NCBI GenBank assembly: GCA_902778255.1
Contig: CACYXD010000006.1
Coordinates: forward strand, 62,001 to 126,000
Reading direction: 5' to 3'
DNA length: 64,000 nucleotides
Source of the DNA: an uncultured Prevotellaceae bacterium
GTDB taxonomy: Bacteria; Bacteroidota; Bacteroidia; Bacteroidales; Bacteroidaceae
Shown piece after piece: positions 1 to 8,460 of the stretch. A program made the translations under genes and the position numbers. Below the pieces are notes generated by a model. That model searched no databases. It saw only the letters and a program-made list of their open reading frames with translations, and was not told the DNA's origin. Numbering within the stretch: the first letter of the stretch is position 1; every line of letters starts with the position of its first letter.

Positions 1-1
1 T

Positions 2-295
2 GTCATCACCACAATCTGTAACCAGAGCGACCTGCCTGCCACACTGTTAGGACAGTTGCACCTCGGTCATGACGACTACACCTTCAGCCGTGACGTGCTC
101 TCTGCAACTTATACGATGCCAGTGGCGGTGCATAATTATAATAATGCGCAGTGGATCTGTGACTCCACTGGTCATGTGCTCTATGACTTTGACCTGCAGC
201 GACTAACTATCAACGAAAGCAGCGATGCCAATCGACTGGAGCGCTTGGACAAAGCGATGATTCAACTGACAACAACAGACCTGCAAAATAAATGA
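2..295 (+). CDS. LtaS-like sulfatase-fold phosphotransferase, C-terminal fragment
   Basis: The reading frame is open from the window edge to the TGA at 293-295, so only the last 97 residues are seen and the true start lies upstream. The sequence contains an SDLPATLLGQL stretch followed by a YTFSRDVLS stretch, and ends with a segment about what the molecule displays in its C-terminal beta region (VLYDFDLQ). This matches the C-terminus of LTA-synthase-like membrane sulfatase-fold proteins of Bacteroidota, which transfer phosphoglycerol or phosphoethanolamine to lipids or glycans at the periplasmic face. The catalytic core is outside the window, so substrate and activity cannot be judged. Its stop overlaps the next start (ATGA), so the two are translationally coupled. 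Confidence 0.65.
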   Translation, partial: VITTICNQSDLPATLLGQLHLGHDDYTFSRDVLSATYTMPVAVHNYNNAQWICDSTGHVLYDFDLQRLTINESSDANRLERLDKAMIQLTTTDLQNK

Positions 296-1230
296 TGAAG
301 AAGATTACATACGGATTGGTATTTAGCGTGGCATATGGCATCTCGCTCTTGCCTTTTGGGGTGCTGTATCTGCTGTCGGACCTGTTGTATATCATAGTCT
401 ATAATATCGTAGGCTACAGACGGGACGTGGTCATGAAGAACCTGAAAATGGCTTTCCCGGAGAAGTCGGAACAGGAACGGGAGCAGATCAGGAAGCAGTT
501 TTATCATTGGTTCTGCGACTATATCGTAGAGACCATCAAACTGCTGACCATCTCTAACGAGAAGCTGCTACAGCATATCGAGTTCCGTGGTGCGGACCAA
601 TTGGAGAAGGTCTTTGATGAGGAGCGCAACTGCGCAGCAATCCTTGGACATTATTGCAACTGGGAGTGGCTCTCGGCCTCAGGTCTTTCTTTTCAGCGGT
701 ATCCGGAAGCGGTGGCAGGACTGATTTATCATCCACTCAACAGCGATGCCTTCGACCGTCTGTTTATCGACCTGCGATCGGCTCATGGTGGTGTGTGTGT
801 ACCAAAGAAAGATATCCTGCGCTATTTGGTGAATTACAAGCGTGAAGACCGACGCTCGCTATTCGGTTATATTGCCGACCAGGCCCCCTGGTGGACGAAT
901 ATCCACCTGTGGGTGGACTTTCTTGGTATTGAAACACCTGTTTTTACCGGCGGTGAGCGTATTATGCGCAAGATGAACGATGCCGTCTTTTATGTGGATA
1001 TGGAGCGACCAAAGCGCGGGAAATATATCTGTACCTTCCAGTTAATCGTTCCTGAGGCTGCGAAGACGGAGGAGTTTGACATCACCAAGTTGTTTTTCCA
1101 ACGACTAGAACAGTCTATCCGCCGTCAGCCGGCCTTCTATCTGTGGACTCACGACCGTTGGAAACGTACTCATGCGGAATTTGACTGGATGCTGGAAGTG
1201 GTTAACGGCAAGGCGATATGGAGAACGTAA
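292..1230 (+). CDS. Lipid A biosynthesis acyltransferase (LpxL/HtrB family)
   Basis: A 312-residue protein of the usual length for the LpxL/LpxM lysophospholipid acyltransferase family, which adds a secondary acyl chain to lipid A at the inner membrane. An N-terminal membrane segment (about residues 5-35) precedes the family catalytic H-x4-E motif, seen as GHYCNWEW near residue 120. A Tyr/Trp-rich core (DQAPWWTNIHLWVDFLG) and the final LWTHDRWK are also typical. Start ATG overlaps the previous stop by four bases; a second ATG follows at once (MMKK), so the exact start is uncertain by one codon. Its place at the head of a glycan-decoration operon suggests lipid A/LOS rather than capsule, but that is inference. 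Confidence 0.88.
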   Translation: MMKKITYGLVFSVAYGISLLPFGVLYLLSDLLYIIVYNIVGYRRDVVMKNLKMAFPEKSEQEREQIRKQFYHWFCDYIVETIKLLTISNEKLLQHIEFRGADQLEKVFDEERNCAAILGHYCNWEWLSASGLSFQRYPEAVAGLIYHPLNSDAFDRLFIDLRSAHGGVCVPKKDILRYLVNYKREDRRSLFGYIADQAPWWTNIHLWVDFLGIETPVFTGGERIMRKMNDAVFYVDMERPKRGKYICTFQLIVPEAAKTEEFDITKLFFQRLEQSIRRQPAFYLWTHDRWKRTHAEFDWMLEVVNGKAIWRT

Positions 1231-1264
1231 GAGTGAAAAGAGAAGAGTGAATAGTGAGAGTTGA
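1230..1264 (+). repeat. 7-base tandem array, five units
   Basis: Five purine-rich heptads with the pattern RRAGTGA-like (AGAGTGA, AAAGAGA, AGAGTGA, ATAGTGA, GAGTTGA) fill the gap between the acyltransferase stop and the next ATG at 1270. No promoter box is seen with it. It belongs to the same style of 7-base array found at several other places in the window. Confidence 0.7.
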
Positions 1265-1269
1265 AGAAT

Positions 1270-1668
1270 ATGAAAGAAGCAAAAATAATTGAGATTCCGA
1301 GAATCTTTGATGAGAGGGGTAACCTCTCGGTAGTAGAAGAGACAGGGCTGGTGCCGTTTAAGATTAAGCGGAGTTACTGGATATATGACGTGCCCGGCGG
1401 CGAATGCAGGGGTGGTCATGCCTATAAGGAGAATAATGAGTTTATCATTGCCCTGTCAGGCAGTTTCGATATTGTGGTAGATAATGGTAAGGAACGGAAG
1501 ACGTTTTCTATGAACCGTCCCTATTACGGACTCTACGTGCCCTGTGGCCTTTGGCGTGAGATGGAGAACTTCTCCACTAACTCCTTGGCGCTTATCCTCT
1601 CGTCAACAGACTACGATGTTAACGACTATATACGCGACTATAACGATTTCCTTGAAAATGAAAAATAG
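1270..1668 (+). CDS. FdtA/QdtA-like sugar 3,4-ketoisomerase paralogue with altered active site
   Basis: A 132-residue single-domain cupin of the WxcM/FdtA family. FdtA and QdtA convert dTDP-4-keto-6-deoxyglucose to the 3-keto isomer, the step before 3-amination. The start is taken at ATG 1270; an in-frame TTG at 1261 lies in repetitive DNA. The family active-site HAH is here H50-A-Y52, so the second histidine is replaced by tyrosine, while the following gene keeps both. The two proteins share the GNLSVV, YDIPGG/YDVPGG and DYIRDY blocks and are clearly tandem duplicates. It may be a partner subunit, have a shifted specificity, or be a weak enzyme. It overlaps the next gene by 11 bases. Confidence 0.82.
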   Translation: MKEAKIIEIPRIFDERGNLSVVEETGLVPFKIKRSYWIYDVPGGECRGGHAYKENNEFIIALSGSFDIVVDNGKERKTFSMNRPYYGLYVPCGLWREMENFSTNSLALILSSTDYDVNDYIRDYNDFLENEK

Positions 1669-2077
1669 CAGAGTTTACGATTGTACCATTATAGAATTGG
1701 ACAAACATCATACACCGCAAGGCAATCTCTCGGTGGTAAGTAACAACAAGGAAGTGCCTTTTGAGGTAAAGCGGGTCTATTACTCATACGATATTCCCGG
1801 AGGTAAGGCTCGTGGAGCACATGCCCACCGCCAACTGTACCAGTTGCTGATAGCTGCAAGTGGAAGTTTTACTGTGACTCTTGACGATGGCATTGTGAAA
1901 CGTACGTTTATGCTTAACCATCCATATCAGGGCCTACTGATTGTACCTGGTATCTGGCGTACACTGGATGAGTTCTCGTCGGGAGCTATCTGTCTCTGTC
2001 TGGCATCAGAGAAATATGATGCCAGCGATTATATCCGCGATTACGGTGAATTTATTGCTTATAAACAACCATCATGA
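1658..2077 (+). CDS. fdtA: dTDP-4-oxo-6-deoxyhexose 3,4-ketoisomerase (FdtA/QdtA family)
   Basis: A 139-residue cupin with the complete family motif GAHAHR (H55, H57) in the position of the paired catalytic histidines of FdtA. The ATG at 1658 is chosen because it gives the usual length and N-terminus; the open frame upstream lies inside the preceding gene. With the acetyltransferase and DegT aminotransferase downstream it completes the three steps from dTDP-4-keto-6-deoxyglucose to dTDP-Fuc3NAc or dTDP-Qui3NAc; FdtA and QdtA differ in C4 stereochemistry and I cannot tell which this is. RmlA/RmlB, which supply the precursor, are not in the window. The stop overlaps the next start (ATGA). Confidence 0.85.
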   Translation: MKNSRVYDCTIIELDKHHTPQGNLSVVSNNKEVPFEVKRVYYSYDIPGGKARGAHAHRQLYQLLIAASGSFTVTLDDGIVKRTFMLNHPYQGLLIVPGIWRTLDEFSSGAICLCLASEKYDASDYIRDYGEFIAYKQPS

Positions 2078-2547
2078 TTCACAGATTAGCTGACTGTATG
2101 AACCCCAACGTGCCAGAGTCGACCAATGTCTGGCAGTTCTGCGTGGTGTTTCCCAAGTGTAAGATTGGTGAAAATTGTAATATCTGTGCCAATGTGCTGA
2201 TAGAGAACGATGTCGTGATAGGCAATAACGTGACTATCAAATGCGGTGTGCAGGTGTGGGATGGTATCACTCTGGAGGATGATGTGCTGGTGGGTGCAAA
2301 CACGAGTTTTACTAATGACATGTATCCCCGTTCACATAACAAAGATTGGAAGCTGTTGCGTACCCGGGTATGCCGTGGTGCCAGTATCGGGGCCGGTTGT
2401 GTTATCCTGCCGGGTCTGACTATTGGCGAGGGTGCCATGGTAGGAGCTGGTTCTGTGGTCACCAAGGATATTCCTGCCGGTGAACTGTGGATGGGTAATC
2501 CTGCGAGGTTCTATAAAAAAATAGAGGATGTCGATATTTCCAGATAA
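2074..2547 (+). CDS. Hexapeptide-repeat acetyltransferase (FdtC/QdtC/WbbJ-like)
   Basis: A 157-residue left-handed beta-helix acyltransferase. Hexapeptide repeats run through most of the protein ([38 protein letters not shown] and others), ending with the usual GNPARFYKK cap. A central AGAN-loop type segment with [11 protein letters not shown] matches sugar N-acetyltransferases that act on dTDP-3-amino-3,6-dideoxyhexoses. Its position between the ketoisomerase pair and the aminotransferase supports acetylation of the 3-amino sugar. It begins within the previous stop codon and its last 20 bases overlap the next gene, so the cluster is compact and translationally coupled. Confidence 0.83.
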   Translation: MIHRLADCMNPNVPESTNVWQFCVVFPKCKIGENCNICANVLIENDVVIGNNVTIKCGVQVWDGITLEDDVLVGANTSFTNDMYPRSHNKDWKLLRTRVCRGASIGAGCVILPGLTIGEGAMVGAGSVVTKDIPAGELWMGNPARFYKKIEDVDISR

Positions 2548-3703
2548 CATACTAATCCAGCGTTATAGGATGGGCCGTGCTGCAACCGTCATAGACTATG
2601 CGGAAAGAAAAGGTAGCTTGGTCTTATTCCGTCAGGAAACAGAGATGGTGTCATCATCGGTGCGATATGTGGGTGATACCGACGAGGTTGCGGAGACACG
2701 TATTCCAAAAGATCTATATGTTTGCCAGCTTCATGATGTTGCTGTCGTCGGCTCATCGAATATGTGTATTGGTAAGCGGGGGGAGCTGTTATATGACTTG
2801 CTTATCATGTGTATCTCCAATGAGAACTACAGATTGTCTGATCGTGTGTTGAAAAAACATCATGGTAAGCCTGTCCATCTGTTAGGCAGATACGTGATGC
2901 ACTATATGAATGCGGGAATGAAACTGGATGCCGCAATCAGTCTGGTATGTAATTTCTCGAGTAATTACTATCATTTCATCTATGAAGCCATCTCGAAATT
3001 CTATCTGTTGGATAAATGTCAAATCCCAGAGGATGTCCCTTTGCTTGTTGATGAGAGAATAAAAGATGTTCCACAACTCATGGAACTGCTGAGACTCTTT
3101 GCCGGCAACAGGCAAATAGTATTCCTAAAGGCGCGCCACATGTGTCGGGTAAAGGTTCTGTACTATGTATCTGGTGTCAATCAGATTATTCCTAATTATG
3201 TTGACATCAAACAGGTAAGAGCGGAGGATAACTTGTTTTGTCCTGCAGCTATCCTGTTTATACGACAGCATTTCCTTGACTATGCATCAGCGGGAAAGAC
3301 CTTTCCAAAGCGATTCTATATAGCGAGAAAAAACACCAATAATCGCAGTTACAACGAAAAGGAACTAACTCAGATAGCGCGTGATTATGACTTCGAGGTG
3401 GTAAGCCCGGAAGACTATACGGTAGCAGACCAGTTTCTATTGTTTGCTAATGCAGAATGTGTGATTGCTGCTTCTGGCGCAGCCTTGTCGAATATCGTTT
3501 GCTGTAAGCCGGGGTGCCGGGTGTTGGTGTTGTTTTCTCATGTCATGGACCTGACGGTTTTCTCAAGCATCGCCAGTTGCCTGAATATTGATATGCGTTA
3601 TCTGATAGGGAAGTGCGTTGAAGAATCAAGTCTGCAGACACCCTATACTGTTAATGCTGATGACTTTAAGAAAAGTATAACAGAGTGGTTAATAAAAGAA
3701 TGA
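2528..3703 (+). CDS. Glycosyltransferase family 61 (DUF563) protein
   Basis: A 391-residue protein with the GT61 signature: a [16 protein letters not shown] block (near residue 145), a RFYIARK strand, and the C-terminal [17 protein letters not shown] block that usually lines the donor site. GT61 enzymes transfer xylose or N-acetylglucosamine in eukaryotes; in bacteria they are common in surface-glycan loci with unknown donor. No signal peptide or membrane span is visible, which fits a cytoplasmic glycosyltransferase. The start ATG lies inside the acetyltransferase gene (20-base overlap). The specific linkage made cannot be inferred. Confidence 0.8.
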   Translation: MSIFPDNILIQRYRMGRAATVIDYAERKGSLVLFRQETEMVSSSVRYVGDTDEVAETRIPKDLYVCQLHDVAVVGSSNMCIGKRGELLYDLLIMCISNENYRLSDRVLKKHHGKPVHLLGRYVMHYMNAGMKLDAAISLVCNFSSNYYHFIYEAISKFYLLDKCQIPEDVPLLVDERIKDVPQLMELLRLFAGNRQIVFLKARHMCRVKVLYYVSGVNQIIPNYVDIKQVRAEDNLFCPAAILFIRQHFLDYASAGKTFPKRFYIARKNTNNRSYNEKELTQIARDYDFEVVSPEDYTVADQFLLFANAECVIAASGAALSNIVCCKPGCRVLVLFSHVMDLTVFSSIASCLNIDMRYLIGKCVEESSLQTPYTVNADDFKKSITEWLIKE

Positions 3704-3707
3704 ATAT

Positions 3708-4826
3708 ATGAACATACCTTTTTTATCTTTAAAAGACGTAACAGCGCTTCATGGTGCAGAGATTAACGAAGCGGTAGTGCGTGTGGTCAATGGCGGTTAT
3801 TATTTGCAGGGCGCAGAGAATGAGCGTTTCGAGAAGAACTATGCCGACTATATAGGTAGTCGCTACTGTGTGGGTTGTGGCAACGGACTGGATGCCCTGA
3901 TTTGGATATACAGAGCCTATATCGAGATGGGGGTGATGCAGCCTGGTGACGAAGTCATCGTGCCCGCCAATACCTATATCGCCTCTATCCTGGCATTGAC
4001 AGAGAACGGACTGGTGCCTGTGATGGCCGAGCCGCGCTATGACACGCTGGAACTGGACGACAAAAATCTGGAGGCACTCATTACACCCAAGACACGATCT
4101 ATCCTGCTGGTTCATCTTTATGGCCGTTGTGCCTATACCGACGAGATTGGCCGTCTTTGTCGGAAGTACAACCTCAAACTTGTTGAGGATAACGCTCAGG
4201 CCCATGGCTGTCGTTATACCGACGGTCGCAGGACGGGTAGTCTGGGTGATGCTGCAGGGCATAGCTTCTATCCAGGCAAGAACCTCGGTGCACTGGGCGA
4301 TGGCGGTGCCGTGACAACTGATGATGAGGCATTGGCAGCTGCTGTAAGGGCGTTGGCCAACTATGGCAGTCAGCGTAAATATGTATTCAAGTACACAGGT
4401 CGCAACAGTCGTTTGGATGAGATTCAGGCTGCCGTGCTCGATGTGAAACTGAAGTATTTGGAGGCTGATAATGAGCATCGTAAACAGATTGCCGAGATAT
4501 ACTATGCTGGATTGAACAATCCGTTGGTGTCACTGCCTTTGCATTTGCCGAAGGAACAGAATGCATATCATCTGTTCCCTGTACTCTGTAAACGTCGCGA
4601 TGAGTTGCAGGCCTATCTGAAAGAGAGTAGTGTCACTACCATTATCCATTATCCTATTGCGCCTCATAAGCAGGAATGCTATGCCAAAGAGACATGGAAT
4701 GTCCCCCAGCTGAGTCTGCCTATTACCGAACGCTTGGCTGATGAGGAGCTCAGTCTGCCCATTGGACCGACCATCACCCGTGAAGAGGCGCAGGAGGTGG
4801 TGCGGTTGATCAATGCATTTAAATAA
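3708..4826 (+). CDS. fdtB: DegT/DnrJ/EryC1/StrS-type sugar aminotransferase (FdtB/QdtB-like)
   Basis: A 372-residue PLP enzyme of the sugar aminotransferase family. The PLP lysine is in [15 protein letters not shown] (about K191), preceded by the [10 protein letters not shown] cofactor aspartate motif. In family members next to FdtA/QdtA, the enzyme aminates C3 of dTDP-3-keto-6-deoxyhexose. The two ketoisomerases and acetyltransferase immediately upstream support that role, giving a 3-amino-3,6-dideoxyhexose. The gene is four bases behind the GT61 gene and 11 bases before the GT2 gene. Orientation at C4 (Fuc3N versus Qui3N) is not resolved. Confidence 0.88.
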   Translation: MNIPFLSLKDVTALHGAEINEAVVRVVNGGYYLQGAENERFEKNYADYIGSRYCVGCGNGLDALIWIYRAYIEMGVMQPGDEVIVPANTYIASILALTENGLVPVMAEPRYDTLELDDKNLEALITPKTRSILLVHLYGRCAYTDEIGRLCRKYNLKLVEDNAQAHGCRYTDGRRTGSLGDAAGHSFYPGKNLGALGDGGAVTTDDEALAAAVRALANYGSQRKYVFKYTGRNSRLDEIQAAVLDVKLKYLEADNEHRKQIAEIYYAGLNNPLVSLPLHLPKEQNAYHLFPVLCKRRDELQAYLKESSVTTIIHYPIAPHKQECYAKETWNVPQLSLPITERLADEELSLPIGPTITREEAQEVVRLINAFK

Positions 4827-4837
4827 TCTAGCGAGAG

Positions 4838-5632
4838 ATGACAGCAAGTATTGTAACAAGTGTGTATAACTGGCCGCAAGCATTGGAACTGGTGCTCCTC
4901 AGTGCCTCCCGTCAGACGGTGTTGCCCAAGGAGGTTATTGTGGCCGATGACGGGTCGCGTGATGATACGCGGGAACTGGTTGACCGTATGCGTCCGCAGA
5001 TGCCCTTCCCGTTGATTCATGTGTGGCAGGAGGATAAAGGCTTCCGACTGGCACGTGCTGCCAATCAGGCCTTTGCCCGCTGTACGGGTGATATTATCAT
5101 TCAAATAGGTGGCGACATTATTATGGAGCGTCATTTTGTAGAGGATCATCTGCGTCATAGTGAGCGTGGTTATTACCTGAGTGGCAGTCGAAGTAAGCTC
5201 ACCCAACCTTTGAACGACAAGTTCTTTGCGCGTCATGACTATGACCTGCATTTCTGGACAGCAGGTCTTACGCGTAAACTCAATGCCATGCGTCTGCCTT
5301 GGTTGACGCCCTTGTTCTACAATTACAAGCAACATGGTTTGGATCGTGGTTGCAATATGTCGTTCTGGCGTGATGACCTTTATGCCGTCAACGGTTATGA
5401 CGGAGACATGGTAGGGTATGGCAGTGAGGATACTGACCTGACGGCCCGCATTCGGGCTCTTGGCGTGAAAAAGCGTTTCGTGAAGTTCTCGTGCATAGAG
5501 TACCATATCTATCATGACGAGACGGGAAGCAAGTTTGATAGTGATCTGCGTAAGCACAATATCGCCCTGCGTGAGAGCAATGCTGCCAATGGTGTGATCC
5601 GTATCAAGAACGGGATTGACCAATTCTTGTAA
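4838..5632 (+). CDS. Glycosyltransferase family 2 protein
   Basis: A 264-residue GT-A fold enzyme. It begins with the classic SIVTSVYNWPQAL strand and EVIVADDGSRDDT nucleotide-binding loop, followed by IQIGGDIIM, a variant of the DxD metal site. The C-terminal part GYDGDMVGYGSEDTDLTARI resembles the galactosyltransferase-type C-terminal motif seen in chondroitin-polymerase-like GT2 enzymes. It lacks membrane spans, so it should act in the cytoplasm on the lipid-linked oligosaccharide. The acceptor and donor are unknown. It follows the aminotransferase closely and sits in the same operon. Confidence 0.85.
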   Translation: MTASIVTSVYNWPQALELVLLSASRQTVLPKEVIVADDGSRDDTRELVDRMRPQMPFPLIHVWQEDKGFRLARAANQAFARCTGDIIIQIGGDIIMERHFVEDHLRHSERGYYLSGSRSKLTQPLNDKFFARHDYDLHFWTAGLTRKLNAMRLPWLTPLFYNYKQHGLDRGCNMSFWRDDLYAVNGYDGDMVGYGSEDTDLTARIRALGVKKRFVKFSCIEYHIYHDETGSKFDSDLRKHNIALRESNAANGVIRIKNGIDQFL

Positions 5633-5655
5633 GATAGAAAATAGAAGAAGGATAA

Positions 5656-6429
5656 ATGAAAATCGTTGTTAGTCCGGAATATCAGCATCTGAATGATTGG
5701 GTTCAGCAAGTGCCCCGCCTGTTTGCCGCCGGTGAGGGTGAGGTGCTATATAATGGACGCAACCAGATACGGCTGTTCGAGGTTGACGGCGAGAAACTTG
5801 TGGTGAAACGCTATAAGAAGCACGATATTATCAAGACGCTGGTTTACACCTTTTTCAGAAAAAACAAGGCCAGACGTTCTTACGAGAATGCCATGAGCCT
5901 CAGGCAGCGTGGTTTCCAGACACCGCGGGAAGTGGCCTATATGGAATGTACCAAGGCAGGCCTAATCACTCAGGTTTATTATGCCTGTGCCTATACTGAC
6001 AGCGAGCCTATCCGTCCACGGCTTATTGAACAAGAACCCTTTGATGAGGCTTTAGCTACGGCCTATGCCTGCTTTGTGGCCTCATTGCATAAAGCAGGTG
6101 TGCTGCACCGTGACCTGAACCCCACGAACGTGCTCTTTACTAGCACCCACCACCCATCACCTACCACCCAGTATGTCTTTGAACTCATCGACATCAACCG
6201 TATGCAGTTCTATGACGGCCCTGTACCCAAGGCGGAATGTATGGAGAACCTAACGCTGTTCTACTGGCTCACGCCTGCCTATCGGTATATACTTGATGAG
6301 TATGCCCGTCAGCGCGGATGGACGGAAGTTGATGTGGCTAAGGCCATCCGGGTAAAGGAACGTCATGACAAACGATGGATACGCAGAAAGAAGATAACCC
6401 ACTTAGGAAAATATGAAGTATTACATTGA
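5656..6429 (+). CDS. WaaP/InaA-type lipopolysaccharide kinase
   Basis: A 257-residue kinase-fold protein of the Kdo/heptose kinase group. An ATP-site lysine is seen in KLVVKRYKK, the catalytic loop is HRDLNPTN (H151), and ELIDINRM stands where the metal-binding DFG-like aspartate is expected. Such enzymes phosphorylate inner-core sugars of LPS, which suggests the locus serves LPS/LOS. Between the catalytic loop and the metal-binding strand, residues about 163-172 (STHHPSPTTQ) are encoded by a 7-base tandem array and look like a recent insertion. The gene overlaps the next one by 17 bases. Confidence 0.78.
   Translation: MKIVVSPEYQHLNDWVQQVPRLFAAGEGEVLYNGRNQIRLFEVDGEKLVVKRYKKHDIIKTLVYTFFRKNKARRSYENAMSLRQRGFQTPREVAYMECTKAGLITQVYYACAYTDSEPIRPRLIEQEPFDEALATAYACFVASLHKAGVLHRDLNPTNVLFTSTHHPSPTTQYVFELIDINRMQFYDGPVPKAECMENLTLFYWLTPAYRYILDEYARQRGWTEVDVAKAIRVKERHDKRWIRRKKITHLGKYEVLH
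6142..6169 (+). repeat. 7-base tandem array inside the kinase gene, four units
   Basis: Four heptads (AGCACCC, ACCACCC, ATCACCT, ACCACCC) sit inside the kinase gene and are translated as part of a short loop between its catalytic and metal-binding motifs. The four-unit, 28-base size equals that of the arrays found in front of three promoters in this window. Confidence 0.7.
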
Positions 6430-7417
6430 AGTAGGAACCAACAATAAGGCCAAGCAGGATATCGATGAGATATGCCGTAGGGAAGGATTTTCAAACCTGA
6501 CTCGCCATAACTTCGGTGAGGGTGGGGTAGGTCGCTTCCTGACTAAACTGGTCAGCGTGACCAGCATCCTGTGGAATTTGAAGAAAGACGATGTGCTCTT
6601 TCTGCAGTATCCGATGAAGAAGTTCTACTATATGGCTTGCTCATTGGCAAAGATGAAAGGTGCCAAGGTGGTGACGGTCATCCATGACCTGGGGGCTTTC
6701 CGTCGACATAAGCTGACACCGGAAGGCGAGAATAGCCGCCTGTCAAAGACCGACTTCCTGATAGTCCATAATCCTACAATGCGTGACTACCTAATAGCCC
6801 ATGGCTTTAAAGGCGGCATCCACTGTCTGCAGATTTTTGACTATCTCTCGAAGGCTCCAGAGACTACTGTAGGCCAGGAAGATTCGACTATTCCCACCAT
6901 TGTCTATGCCGGTAATCTGGGGCGGTGGCGCAATGAGTTTCTTTATAAGCTAGAGCCTGTTATGCTGGGGTGGCAGATGGATCTCTATGGCAAAGGCTTT
7001 GAGGAGCAGGCGAACGCTAACCCTCATCTTCATTACCATGGTTTCATGGCCAGCGATGAGTTTATTGCCGAGGTGAAGGCAGACTTTGGTTTGGTGTGGG
7101 ATGGCGACTCTCTGAATGAGTGTACAGGAGATTGGGGTGAGTATCTGCGTATCAATGATCCGCACAAGACCTCGTTCTACCTGCGTGCAGGCATTCCTGT
7201 CATCGTATGGAAAAAGGCGGCCATGGCACCGTTTATAGAGGAACAGAAAGTTGGCATCAGCGTCAACGCCTTGTCGGAAATCAGTGATCGGATAGCTACT
7301 CTCTTACCTGCCGACTATCAGGAAATGAAACAGAATGCCATAGCTATGAGCCATAGACTGAATGAAGGCTATTATATTAAGTCTGGTTTGAAAGCAGCAG
7401 AAAAATGTATAAGATAA
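6413..7417 (+). CDS. Gtf3/WbbI-type galactofuranosyl- or glucosyltransferase
   Basis: A 334-residue GT-B-like enzyme. The N-terminal VLFLQYPMKKFYY and VVTVIHDLGAFR strands, the middle PTIVYAGNLGRW segment and the C-terminal NDPHKTSFYLRAGIPVIVW block are features of the Gtf3/WbbI family (CAZy GT113 as I recall), which includes beta-1,6-galactofuranosyltransferases of O-antigen loci. A UDP-galactopyranose mutase gene lies in the same locus (15776-16885), so use of UDP-Galf is plausible but not proven; other members use UDP-glucose. It overlaps both neighbours by a few bases. Confidence 0.75.
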   Translation: MKYYIEVGTNNKAKQDIDEICRREGFSNLTRHNFGEGGVGRFLTKLVSVTSILWNLKKDDVLFLQYPMKKFYYMACSLAKMKGAKVVTVIHDLGAFRRHKLTPEGENSRLSKTDFLIVHNPTMRDYLIAHGFKGGIHCLQIFDYLSKAPETTVGQEDSTIPTIVYAGNLGRWRNEFLYKLEPVMLGWQMDLYGKGFEEQANANPHLHYHGFMASDEFIAEVKADFGLVWDGDSLNECTGDWGEYLRINDPHKTSFYLRAGIPVIVWKKAAMAPFIEEQKVGISVNALSEISDRIATLLPADYQEMKQNAIAMSHRLNEGYYIKSGLKAAEKCIR

Positions 7418-8460
7418 GATTCATGCCCTACCGCGAAGGTCTGGCCACTATTATGCATCGCCAGACTCCTGGCCACAATCTCCGTTCACAGGACGGACGT
7501 TATGAGTTCTGTCTGGACGACTCGATGGAGGAAGCAGACTTCTGGGTTGTACAGGGCAAGGGCGTGCGTGAAGTGCAGACTTGCTGTGTGGCGCCAGAGA
7601 ACACGATACTGCTTACCACAGAACCCCGTTCCGTGTTGGTATATCCCCAGCGCTATATCAATCAGTTTGGCATGGTGGTAAGCTGTCAGCAGCAGATGCA
7701 TCATCGCAACATCAAATACGGTCCGGCCATCCTGCCCTGGTTTGTTGGCTATAAGCCAGCACCGCCTTCGGCAGGGATTCCTTATACCTTCTCACAGGAC
7801 TACGACTCTCTGAGCAAGCCTACGGCTGTAGAGAAGACAAAGCTTATCTCTGTCATTACGAGTAACAAAGCTTTTACCCGTGGCCATCTGGACCGTATCA
7901 AGTTCGTAGAGAAGTTGAAAGCGCATTTCGGAGACCAAATAGATATCTTTGGGCGAGGCTTCCGTTCGTTTGATGACAAGTGGGATGTACTTTATCCATA
8001 CAAATATCATATCGCTATCGAGAATTCTTCCGAGCCCTTTTATTGGACAGAGAAAATCAGCGATTGTTATTTGACGGGAACATTCCCTATCTACCACGGT
8101 TGCACCAACCTGGCTGATTACTTTGACCGAAAGGCTTTTGAACCAATAGATATCCGCCGGCCTGGGCAGGCTATCCAGACGATAGAACAGTTGATCAAGG
8201 CACAGCGTTATGAGAAATCTGTGGCTGTGCTTGATGAGATGAAGCAGCGTGTGTTGGGAGAATACAATATGTTTGAGTACGCTGCCAAGTTGTGTGACCA
8301 GTTGGATCCCGATGCGCCCAAACAGCAGGTTAGCATTCTGCCTTGTAAGAGCGGCCTTGACTGGCGTAATATATTCAATTATACCTTCTCTCAGAACTAT
8401 TATAAACTTCGTACAAAAATTCATTTCTTAAGATATGGAAACCAATTACAATCCAAATGA
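7405..8460 (+). CDS. Glycosyltransferase family 10 (alpha-1,3/4-fucosyltransferase-like)
   Basis: A 351-residue protein with the GT10 donor-binding signature: YKYHIAIENSSEPFYWTEKI near residue 207 followed by GTFPIYHGCTNLADYF. These match the alpha-1,3-fucosyltransferase motif that contacts GDP-fucose. The N-terminal half is poorly conserved, as usual in the family, and lacks a membrane anchor. No GDP-fucose synthesis gene is present in the window, so the donor must come from elsewhere. The start overlaps the previous gene by 13 bases and its end overlaps the next by 26 bases. Confidence 0.82.
   Translation: MYKIRFMPYREGLATIMHRQTPGHNLRSQDGRYEFCLDDSMEEADFWVVQGKGVREVQTCCVAPENTILLTTEPRSVLVYPQRYINQFGMVVSCQQQMHHRNIKYGPAILPWFVGYKPAPPSAGIPYTFSQDYDSLSKPTAVEKTKLISVITSNKAFTRGHLDRIKFVEKLKAHFGDQIDIFGRGFRSFDDKWDVLYPYKYHIAIENSSEPFYWTEKISDCYLTGTFPIYHGCTNLADYFDRKAFEPIDIRRPGQAIQTIEQLIKAQRYEKSVAVLDEMKQRVLGEYNMFEYAAKLCDQLDPDAPKQQVSILPCKSGLDWRNIFNYTFSQNYYKLRTKIHFLRYGNQLQSK

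Noticed and set aside
3729-4478. Minus-strand frame of 249 codons
   Set aside because: Shadow of the DegT-type aminotransferase; Ile/Thr/His-rich composition without domains.
4679-5623. Long open frame of 314 codons on the minus strand
   Set aside because: It lies antisense to the GT2 and aminotransferase genes, has no recognisable motif, and both plus-strand genes are clear members of known families.
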